NCBI GenBank assembly: GCA_026981635.1
Contig: JALSIF010000019.1
Coordinates: 1 to 6,327 of the forward strand
Length of the DNA stretch: 6,327 nucleotides
Direction: 5' to 3'
DNA from: a bacterium
GTDB taxonomy: Bacteria; 4484-113; JALSIF01
This document shows, one piece after another, positions 1-6,016 of the stretch. How positions within the stretch are numbered: position 1 is the first letter of the stretch; each line of letters starts with the position of its first letter. The notes under the pieces were generated by a model, which saw nothing but the letters and a program-made list of their open reading frames with translations, did no database searches and was not told where the DNA came from. The translations under genes and the position numbers were made by a program.

Positions 1-4
1 CACG

Positions 5-1075
5 ATGATTGACCAGGAGCTGAGAGATACCGCTGGTGCGCTGGGTTGGGACATTGAGAAGCTTCGCCGGATGGCCAAGCTCATCCGCCGCGATGTCCTC
101 ATCCAGGTGACCAACGCCCAGTCGGGCCACCCCGGCGGGCCCCTGTCGGCGGCCGACTACCTTACTGCCCTCTGGTTCCGCTACCTCAGGGTTGACCCCA
201 AGAACCCCAAGTGGGAGGAGCGGGACCGCTTCGTGATGTCAAACGGCCACTGCTCCGCTCTGAACTACGCCCTCCTTGCCCGCCGCGGCTTCTTTGACCC
301 CGCCTATCTGCTCACCTTCCGCACCACCAAGAGCCGCCTGCAGGGCCACCCCAACGCCCTGAAGCTTCCCGGCCTGGAGGTAAACACCGGCAGCCTGGGC
401 CAGGGGCTCTCGGTGGCCCACGGCATCGCCCTGGGACTAAAGCTCCAGGCCTCGCCCGCGCGGGTCTTTTGCAACTGCGGCGACGGCGAGCTGCAGGAGG
501 GCAACATCTGGGAGGCAGTGATGGCGGCAGGCCACTACAAGACCGACAACCTGGTGGTCACGGTGGACTGGAACGACGCCCAGATTGACGGCAAGATGCA
601 CCAGGTGATGAACGTAAACCCCATTGACGACAAGTTTGAGGCCTTCGGCTGGTACATGATCGTGGCCGACGGCCACGACTTCAACGACATCCTGCGGGCC
701 TACGACGAGGCCATTGACCACCGGGGCGATCCGGTCTGCATCCTGTTTAAGACCACCATGATGTACCCCCTGCCCTCCTTCATGGACTGGGAGGGAAAGC
801 GCAACAACTGGAAGTGGCACGGAAAGCCCCTCTCCTACGAGCAGTGCGACCAGGCCCTGAAGGAGCTCTACGCCGACGGGGAGCCCGACTACGAGGGCAA
901 GATCTTTACCTCCTTTGAGGAAGCGCGCCGTTCCTACGGGGTGAAGAACTACCTGGAGGCGTGGCTCAGCTTCGGCGACCCCCTGGAGGGGGAGGCCAAG
1001 GAGTTTATTGAGAAGTACTACACCGTCAGGGAAGAGACCGACGAGAAGACCCGCTACAAGCTGGAGTATGTCTAG
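5..1075 (+). CDS. Transketolase, N-terminal (TPP-binding) subunit
   Basis: This is the N-terminal half of a two-subunit transketolase, which moves two-carbon ketol units between sugar phosphates in the cytoplasmic pentose phosphate pathway with thiamine diphosphate (TPP). Visible family motifs are SGHPGG (residues 40-45), RDRFVMSNGH (73-82), GSLGQGLSVAHG (129-140) and the TPP/metal motif GDGELQEGNIWEA (159-171), followed by VDWNDAQIDG (187-196). A conserved WHG follows at 271-273. At 356 residues it is longer than most split N-subunits (about 270-290); some 84 residues follow His272. The loop after Lys249-Thr250 lacks the usual Gly-x-Gly of KTxxGxG and reads TMMYP instead. The ATG at 5 is the first start visible, but only four bases precede it, so a start outside the window cannot be excluded. 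The partner gene begins 15-24 bases downstream. Identity of the family is secure; the exact substrate is inferred. Confidence 0.93.
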   Translation: MIDQELRDTAGALGWDIEKLRRMAKLIRRDVLIQVTNAQSGHPGGPLSAADYLTALWFRYLRVDPKNPKWEERDRFVMSNGHCSALNYALLARRGFFDPAYLLTFRTTKSRLQGHPNALKLPGLEVNTGSLGQGLSVAHGIALGLKLQASPARVFCNCGDGELQEGNIWEAVMAAGHYKTDNLVVTVDWNDAQIDGKMHQVMNVNPIDDKFEAFGWYMIVADGHDFNDILRAYDEAIDHRGDPVCILFKTTMMYPLPSFMDWEGKRNNWKWHGKPLSYEQCDQALKELYADGEPDYEGKIFTSFEEARRSYGVKNYLEAWLSFGDPLEGEAKEFIEKYYTVREETDEKTRYKLEYV

Positions 1076-1089
1076 CTTTGGCGTCCAGG

Positions 1090-1096
1090 GGTGAGG
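1090..1096 (+). promoter_or_regulatory. Ribosome binding site deciding the start of the transketolase C-subunit
   Basis: GGTGAGG lies three bases before ATG 1100; its GGTGA core, six bases before that ATG, matches the complement of the 16S rRNA 3' tail. The competing GTG at 1091 overlaps this site and has only AGGG directly abutting it, so ATG 1100 is preferred. Confidence 0.55.
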
Positions 1097-1099
1097 CTG

Positions 1100-2191
1100 A
1101 TGGCGGTAGAGACCACCAAGAAGGACCAGGAAGTAGTGGAGATTGACCACCGGCGGGCAAAGCTGCCCCCCTCGTGGATAGAGTGGCTAAAAAAGCCCTT
1201 CGGGGAAAAGATGCCCCGCAAGGCCAAGCCCCGCCAGGCCTTCGGCCTGGTCCTGCCCATGATCGGCAAGTGGGAGCCGCGGGTGGTGGTGTTTGACGCC
1301 GATCTTGCCGAGTCCACCTACACCAAGTACTTCCGCGACTACCAGGAGGACGGCAAGTACCTCTTTCGCCACCGCTTCTTTGAGATGGGCATCGCCGAGC
1401 AGTCCATGATGGCCACCGCCGGCGGCATGTCCACCACCGGGCTCATCCCCTTCATCACCAGCTACGCCCAGTTCCTCACCAGCCGCGCCCTGGACCAGGC
1501 GCGAAACACGGTGGACTACACCAACCTGAACGTGAAGATCGTCGCCTCCCACGCCGCCCTCTCGGTGGGCGAGGACGGCCCCAGCCACCAGTCCATGGAG
1601 GACCTGTCCAACATGTGCGCAGTGGTAAACACCACCGTGCTGGTTCCCGCCGACTACTGGGAGGCAGCCCGCATCACCGCCTGGGCGGTCCGCCACCAGG
1701 GACCGGTCTACTTCCGCATGCCCCGCTGCGACCTGGAGATCGTCACCAAGCCCGACGACACCTTCGTCTACGGCGAGCCCACCCTGATGCGGGAGGGGGA
1801 CGACGTGGCCATCGTGGCCACCGGCTCCATGGTGGCCATAGCCCTGCACGGGGCAGAGATTCTGGCCCAGCAGGGGATCGAGGCCAGGGTATATAACTTC
1901 CACACCATAAAGCCCATCAACGAGGAGGCGCTGGTCAGGGCGGCCCAGGAGTGCGGCGCCATCGTCACGGTGGAGGAGCACAACATCTGGGGCGGGCTGG
2001 GCTCCATCGTCGCCCGGGTGCTGATGCTAAGGGACGTCCACGTGCCCATGCGCATCGTGGCCATCAACAACCAGTACCTCACCAGCGGCCCCTTTGAGCA
2101 CCTGTGGGAGATCGCCGGGCTCACCCCGGAGAATGTGGCAAAAAAGGCCCGCGAGGCGGTGGAGCGCAAGGTGAAGGCGACCACCGCCTAG
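1100..2191 (+). CDS. Transketolase, C-terminal subunit
   Basis: This is the second half of the split transketolase: a pyrimidine-binding domain followed by the transketolase C-terminal domain. It pairs with the upstream subunit to form the TPP site. Seen in the protein are VVVFDADLAEST, then RFFEMGIAEQSMM, whose Glu (codon at 1397-1399) is the catalytic glutamate that activates TPP, then SHAALSVGEDGPSHQ and a C-terminal domain with VAIVATGSMVAIAL and VTVEEHNIWGGLGS. About 45 residues of basic, tryptophan-containing sequence precede the pyrimidine domain, an extension relative to many split C-subunits (about 310-330 residues). I chose ATG at 1100 (363 residues) because GGTGAGG at 1090-1096 sits at good ribosome-binding distance; GTG at 1091, in frame, is the alternative (366 residues). 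A 1-deoxyxylulose-5-phosphate synthase half is unlikely given the matching N-subunit next door. Confidence 0.93.
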   Translation: MAVETTKKDQEVVEIDHRRAKLPPSWIEWLKKPFGEKMPRKAKPRQAFGLVLPMIGKWEPRVVVFDADLAESTYTKYFRDYQEDGKYLFRHRFFEMGIAEQSMMATAGGMSTTGLIPFITSYAQFLTSRALDQARNTVDYTNLNVKIVASHAALSVGEDGPSHQSMEDLSNMCAVVNTTVLVPADYWEAARITAWAVRHQGPVYFRMPRCDLEIVTKPDDTFVYGEPTLMREGDDVAIVATGSMVAIALHGAEILAQQGIEARVYNFHTIKPINEEALVRAAQECGAIVTVEEHNIWGGLGSIVARVLMLRDVHVPMRIVAINNQYLTSGPFEHLWEIAGLTPENVAKKAREAVERKVKATTA

Positions 2192-2214
2192 GAAAGCCGC
2201 TCTCCCTCGCTAGG

Positions 2215-2220
2215 TATTAA
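2215..2220 (+). promoter_or_regulatory. Possible -10 box for a near-leaderless uvrC transcript
   Basis: TATTAA stands out in the 38-base gap between the transketolase gene and uvrC, in otherwise GC-rich DNA. It ends nine bases before the GTG start at 2230, so a transcript begun the usual 6-8 bases after it would carry almost no leader. No convincing -35 box is seen at normal spacing. The function is inferred from position and composition only. Confidence 0.3.
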
Positions 2221-2229
2221 TCTCACAGG

Positions 2230-4164
2230 GTGTTGGAAAGGCTAAGCCGCCTGCGCAGGAAGCTTTCCCGCGTCCCCAAGCGACCCGGGGTCTACAAGCT
2301 GCTTGACGGGCGGGGTAAGACCCTGTATGTGGGCAAGGCCCGGGACCTCAGGGCGCGCCTGCGCTCCTACCTAGCAGGCCCCGACCAGCTTCCCCTTCGC
2401 ATCCGCATGCTCATGGAGCGGGTGGAGGACTTTGAGGTGCTGGTCACTCAGAGCGAGCGGGAGGCCCTCATCCTGGAGGCCGACCTGGTGCGCCAGTTTA
2501 AGCCCCACTTCAACGTCCGCCTAAAGGACGACAAGAGCTTCCCCTACCTGAAGATAACCCTAAGCGAGCCCTTCCCCCGCATGGAGCTCACCCGCCGGGT
2601 GGAGGAGGACGGCGACCTCTACTTCGGCCCCTTCGTAAGCGCGGGCAAGCTTCGCCACACCATGGAGTTCATCGGACGGGTATTCCAGCTCCGCACCTGC
2701 CGACTGGTGATAGATGAGCACCACACCTATGAGCGCCCCTGCCTGGACTTCCACCTGGGGCGCTGCCCCGCCCCCTGCATCGGGGCCATCTCGGAGGCCG
2801 ACTACCGCCGGCTGGTGGAGGAGGCGGTGAGCTTCCTTAGGGGGGAGCGGGTGGATGTGATCCGGCGCATTGAGGGGGAGATGCAGGCGGCGGCAAGGCG
2901 GAGGGAGTTTGAGCGGGCGGCAAGGCTGAGGGACCTGCTCTTTGCCCTCCGCCAGACCATCGCCGACGCCCGGCAGGGCAAGGGCCAGTTTGTCTCCTTG
3001 GACGCGATGGGCCTGGCCTACCGGGAGGGGGAGGCGCTGGTGATGATCCAGCCGGTGAGGGGCGGCCGCTACCTGGGGGAGCGGGCGGTGCGCCTCTCTG
3101 CCTCCCTGGACGAGTCGCCGGCCGAGATTCTAGCCGCCTTTATCAAGCTCTACTACTCAAACCCGCTAAACCTCCCCCGGGAGATCGCCCTGCCCGAGGA
3201 GCCGGAGGACCGGGAGCTTCTTGCCCAGTGGCTGTCTGAGCTTGCTGGCCGCAAGGTGAGGCTCACCGTGCCCCGGCGGGGCCAGAAGCGCAGGCTGGTT
3301 GAGCAGGCGGCGGCCAACGCCCGCCAGCGCTTCCTCACCCTCTATGCCCCCGCCCAGTCGCCAGCGGGGGTTTTCACTCCCGCCCAGATCCGGTTGGCCA
3401 AGCTCCTGGAGCTTCCCGCCCCGCCGGCCCGCATTGAGGGCTACGATGTTGCCGTGCTCCACGGGAAGGAGCCGGTGGGGGCGATGGTGGTCTTTGAGGG
3501 GGGCGAGCCCAGCCCCCGCGAGTACCGCACCTTCAACCTGAAGGGGTCCGCCCGCGACGACTTCGGCCTGATGGCAGAGCTTATGGAGCGACGCCTAAGA
3601 AGGCTCATTAGCGACCCCCAGTGGGAGCGGGAAATTGACCTTATGGTGATTGACGGCGGGCCGGGACAGCTTTCAGCCGTGCTGGAGGTGTTTGAGCGCC
3701 TGACCCAGGAGGCCTCCCACCTTCGGCCCATCCTGGAGGGGATCGCAGTGGTCGCCCTGGCCAAGAAGGCGGAGACGGTCTACCTTCCCCCTAGGGAGGG
3801 GGAGCTCTTTCGCCAGCTCAACCTTTCCCGCCGGGACCCCGCCCTCGCCCTGCTCCAGCGGGTCAGGGACGAGGCCCATCGGGTCTCCAACCTGCGCCAC
3901 CGCCGGCGGCGGGAGCGGGAGGTAAGGGCCGGCCTGCTGGAGTCGGTGCCCGGCCTGGGGGCGGTCAAGGCGCGCCGGCTCATCACCCACTTCGGCTCCC
4001 CCCTGGCGGTGGCCCGGGCAGGGGAGGAGGAGCTCATGGAGGTGCCAGGGATTGGGCCAGAACTTGCCGCCCGCATCCGCCAGCACCTGGCAAAGGCATC
4101 CCGGGAAGAGATGAAGCGGTCGGTCCGCCGGGCAAGGCTGGTCTTTGAAGAGGGGGAGGACTAG
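2230..4164 (+). CDS. uvrC: UvrABC system protein C, excision nuclease
   Basis: UvrC makes the 3' and 5' incisions around damaged DNA after UvrB loading in nucleotide excision repair. All expected parts are visible in 644 residues. The GIY-YIG nuclease comes first, with GVY at 20-22, YVGK at 33-36, Arg43 and EALILE at 78-83. A four-cysteine cluster follows (Cys157, 171, 179, 183), the pattern that binds an iron-sulfur cluster in E. coli UvrC. The UVR domain that binds UvrB spans about 211-245. The RNase H-like nuclease has Asp406, Asp475 (VIDGG) and His550 (RDEAHR), and two helix-hairpin-helix motifs span about 570-622. Oddly, the usual DISH motif after the first catalytic Asp reads DVAV here. 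The start is GTG 2230; TTG 2233 is the alternative. No good Shine-Dalgarno is seen. The stop overlaps the stop of the opposing gene. Confidence 0.97.
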   Translation: MLERLSRLRRKLSRVPKRPGVYKLLDGRGKTLYVGKARDLRARLRSYLAGPDQLPLRIRMLMERVEDFEVLVTQSEREALILEADLVRQFKPHFNVRLKDDKSFPYLKITLSEPFPRMELTRRVEEDGDLYFGPFVSAGKLRHTMEFIGRVFQLRTCRLVIDEHHTYERPCLDFHLGRCPAPCIGAISEADYRRLVEEAVSFLRGERVDVIRRIEGEMQAAARRREFERAARLRDLLFALRQTIADARQGKGQFVSLDAMGLAYREGEALVMIQPVRGGRYLGERAVRLSASLDESPAEILAAFIKLYYSNPLNLPREIALPEEPEDRELLAQWLSELAGRKVRLTVPRRGQKRRLVEQAAANARQRFLTLYAPAQSPAGVFTPAQIRLAKLLELPAPPARIEGYDVAVLHGKEPVGAMVVFEGGEPSPREYRTFNLKGSARDDFGLMAELMERRLRRLISDPQWEREIDLMVIDGGPGQLSAVLEVFERLTQEASHLRPILEGIAVVALAKKAETVYLPPREGELFRQLNLSRRDPALALLQRVRDEAHRVSNLRHRRRREREVRAGLLESVPGLGAVKARRLITHFGSPLAVARAGEEELMEVPGIGPELAARIRQHLAKASREEMKRSVRRARLVFEEGED

Positions 4165-4616
4165 ATGCCGATCAGCTTGTCGCGGGGAAGATCCTCCTCC
4201 GCCTGCTCAGCCTCCTCCTCTGGGGCAGGCTCCTCTCCCACCCCCACCGGCTCAATCACCTCGGGGGCGGGGAGTTTTTCGCCCTTAGCCATCTCCTCGG
4301 CCACCCGTTTCATGTACTGCTGACGGGCAACCGGGTCAAGGGCGGCAAGGGGGTTCTGGGCATAGTGGACGATGCGCCCGCAGTTTAGGCACATCCAGCT
4401 CTCCACCTCGGTGGCAAGCTCATAGTGGCTGGAGAGGAGGGACTTGTAGCTGGTGACGAAGTGGAGCTCGCGGGTGACCCCGAAGGTGGTCTTGGAGCTG
4501 AGCTCTCCCAGGATCATCTCCCCCCCGCAGTCGGGGCATGTGCGGCGGTGGGGGGGCCTGCCGTTCACCTGGGCCGCATCCCTCGCCTTTTCCCCACTGG
4601 GCTTCTTTTTGGCCAC
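4161..4616 (-). CDS. Small zinc-ribbon protein, unrecognised, acidic C-terminus
   Basis: I do not recognise this 151-residue protein. It has a lysine-rich start, then CPDCGGEM (Cys27, Cys30) and, 45 residues on, CLNCGRIVHY (Cys76, Cys79), a four-cysteine set typical of a zinc ribbon. The section between holds a hydrophobic and polar stretch with Trp74. After about residue 95 the chain becomes charged, ending in a Glu- and Pro-rich tail (about 117-145) that is probably disordered. There is no signal peptide or membrane span, so it is likely cytoplasmic. The start is GTG at 4616, with GGCAGGTAAG just upstream as a moderate ribosome binding site. It follows the membrane protein gene by 15 bases and is probably the last gene of the operon. 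Binding of nucleic acid or protein through the ribbon is a generic possibility only. Confidence 0.8.
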   Translation of the reverse strand: MAKKKPSGEKARDAAQVNGRPPHRRTCPDCGGEMILGELSSKTTFGVTRELHFVTSYKSLLSSHYELATEVESWMCLNCGRIVHYAQNPLAALDPVARQQYMKRVAEEMAKGEKLPAPEVIEPVGVGEEPAPEEEAEQAEEDLPRDKLIGI

Positions 4617-4631
4617 CTTACCTGCCCTCGC

Positions 4632-5219
4632 CTATCCTCTGCCTAGGTAGACTATGGTCCCAATCATAACAGCCACCACCAGCACCACCAAGAGCTGAAC
4701 CCTCACGGGGGTTAGCCGGCTCCACACCTCCACCCGCATTACCGGCGGCGCTCCCCCCAGGTAGCTGAAGTCACCCCCCTTCTGCATCACCCTAAGGTAG
4801 TAGTAGCCCGGCTGGCTGGTGAGGAAGGTGATGTGCCGCCGCAGCTCTCCCTGGCGGCCGGCCAGGCTCTGGGGTCCAGCAAACTCCTCAATCCTTTGCA
4901 CCTCATCTAAATTAGAGTCCAGTAGGCGGTAAGTTGTTTCCCAAATCTCCCCCGTTTTGGGGTGGCGCCAAATGATCACCACCGTGTAGGGGACCTCCGC
5001 CTCCAGGTAGAAGGGCCCCAGGTCTATCCCCTGGCTCACATAGCCCGCCCCGATGCTCTGGCGGAACTCAAGCTGGGGAAAGTAGAAGTTTACCGCCAGA
5101 AGGTAAGCGAGAAGCAGGGCCCCGAGGAGGAGGGAGAGCAGTCGGGCGCTGCGGGAAACCCTCCCCCCCCAGGGGCGAGACCGGAGGAGCCTCCTCCTAC
5201 TCCGGGGCGAAGCTGGCAC
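4632..5219 (-). CDS. Two-span membrane protein with outer domain, unrecognised
   Basis: I do not recognise this 195-residue protein. The first 26 residues hold nine arginines, so the N-terminus should stay in the cytoplasm. A first membrane span follows (about 27-47), then about 125 residues of probably beta-rich sequence outside the membrane, including the tyrosine strand GYYYLRV, and a second span close to the end (about 174-192) with only Arg-Gly left after it. There are no cysteines in the outer domain and no catalytic motif that I can see. A beta-sandwich or Ig-like fold is a guess from strand pattern. The only usable start is GTG 5219: an in-frame TAA lies at 5229-5231 and no Shine-Dalgarno precedes the GTG. 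It sits 19 bases after kdsB and 15 before the zinc-ribbon gene, suggesting an envelope role. A run of eight G (coding strand) falls in codons 17-20. Confidence 0.8.
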   Translation of the reverse strand: MPASPRSRRRLLRSRPWGGRVSRSARLLSLLLGALLLAYLLAVNFYFPQLEFRQSIGAGYVSQGIDLGPFYLEAEVPYTVVIIWRHPKTGEIWETTYRLLDSNLDEVQRIEEFAGPQSLAGRQGELRRHITFLTSQPGYYYLRVMQKGGDFSYLGGAPPVMRVEVWSRLTPVRVQLLVVLVVAVMIGTIVYLGRG

Positions 5220-5227
5220 GGAGGGCG

Positions 5228-5233
5228 ATTATA
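5228..5233 (-). promoter_or_regulatory. Perfect -10 hexamer eight bases before a GTG start
   Basis: On the - strand the bases read TATAAT, followed by eight bases and then the GTG at 5219. It lies in the 19-base gap after the kdsB stop. Initiation 6-8 bases downstream would give a leaderless or nearly leaderless message, which would fit the lack of a Shine-Dalgarno there. No -35 box is seen at 16-18 bases spacing. Promoter activity is inferred. Confidence 0.4.
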
Positions 5234-5238
5234 AAGCC

Positions 5239-6000
5239 TCAGCTTGACTCGGCGCCGCCCTGCATCTCAAGCTTGATGCGAAGCATCTCCTCCGCCCGCC
5301 TGAGGTCGTCTTCGGTGTCCACTCCAAAGGGGCGATAGCTGGTGGTAAAGACCCGGATTCTTATCCCATGGTAGAGGGCGCGAAGCTGCTCCAGACCCTC
5401 GGCCAATTCCAGCTGGCAGGGCTCAAGGCGGGTAAACTCCGCCAGCACCTCGGGCCGGAAGGCGTAGATGCCCACGTGGCCCAGGTAGCTTGCCTGGCGC
5501 ACATTCCTCGGATAGGGGATGGGAAAGCGGCTGAAGTAGAGGGCAAAGCCCTCCCCGTCCACCACCACTTTGACCAGGTTGGGGTCCCGAAGCTCCTCCT
5601 CCTCCCTATGGAGGGGAAAGGCCAGGGTTGAGATGGGGGGGGTCTTCTCCTGGGCAAAGATCTCCTCCAGGAAGCGGTCAATCACCCGGTAGTCCAGTAG
5701 GGGCTCGTCCCCCTGCAGGTTGAGGACGAGGGCAAAGCCTTCTCCCCGTCGCTCTGCCACCTCGGCCACCCGGTCGGTGCCGCTCTGGTGCTCCGCCGAG
5801 GTCATCTCCACCTCCACCCCCAGGGGAGCTAGAACCTCCCGCACCCGCTCGTCGTCGGTTGCCACCACCACCTGGTCAACCAGCTTGGCCGCCTCGGCCT
5901 GCTGCCAGACCCACCAGACCATGGGCCTGCCCAGAAGGGGAGCGATGGCCTTGCCGGGAAAGCGGGTAGAACCGTAGCGGGCGGGGATTACACAGAGCAC
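5239..6000 (-). CDS. kdsB: 3-deoxy-manno-octulosonate cytidylyltransferase (CMP-Kdo synthetase)
   Basis: KdsB joins CTP and Kdo to form CMP-Kdo, the activated sugar used for the inner core of lipopolysaccharide and for some capsules. The protein carries the whole family signature: IPARYGSTRFPGK (residues 5-17, nucleotide-binding loop), EHQSGTDRVAEV (70-81), NLQGDEP (94-100), LYFSRFPIP (154-162), GHVGIYAFRP (174-183), ELAEGLEQLRAL (198-209) and GVDTEDDL (226-233). I chose GTG 6000, which gives 253 residues, the normal family length (E. coli 248), and has a purine-rich GGGGAGGG before it. ATG 6027, in frame, gives 262 residues and would overlap the upstream gene by 11 bases, but has no Shine-Dalgarno. 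Co-oriented with a polysaccharide deacetylase upstream and a membrane protein downstream, it is likely part of an envelope operon. No other Kdo gene lies in the window. Confidence 0.95.
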   Translation of the reverse strand: MLCVIPARYGSTRFPGKAIAPLLGRPMVWWVWQQAEAAKLVDQVVVATDDERVREVLAPLGVEVEMTSAEHQSGTDRVAEVAERRGEGFALVLNLQGDEPLLDYRVIDRFLEEIFAQEKTPPISTLAFPLHREEEELRDPNLVKVVVDGEGFALYFSRFPIPYPRNVRQASYLGHVGIYAFRPEVLAEFTRLEPCQLELAEGLEQLRALYHGIRIRVFTTSYRPFGVDTEDDLRRAEEMLRIKLEMQGGAESS

Positions 6001-6016
6001 CCCTCCCCTGCCCTGC

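Noticed and set aside
437-1150. Long open frame on the - strand opposite the transketolase N-subunit gene
   Set aside because: It mirrors the strongly supported + strand gene; GC-rich codon usage opens this frame, and the protein is a low-complexity Val-, Leu- and Gly-rich shadow.
1187-1981. Open frame of 264 codons on the - strand opposite the transketolase C-subunit gene
   Set aside because: Glycine-, valine- and histidine-rich shadow with no motif, lying inside a gene with clear family motifs.
4152-4200. Possible two-way terminator hairpin pairing GGAGGA (4155-4160) with TCCTCC
   Set aside because: Only about six pairs, a loop of some 30 bases, inside coding sequence and without a T-run.
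5262-5287. Inverted repeats GCATC / GATGC / GCATC around AAGCTT near the end of kdsB
   Set aside because: Stems of five bases within coding sequence; no T-run and no operator-like context, so probably chance.
5163-5642. Frameshift or assembly error at the two eight-base G/C runs
   Set aside because: Both reading frames continue sensibly across the runs, with kdsB motifs intact on each side and the membrane span following in frame.
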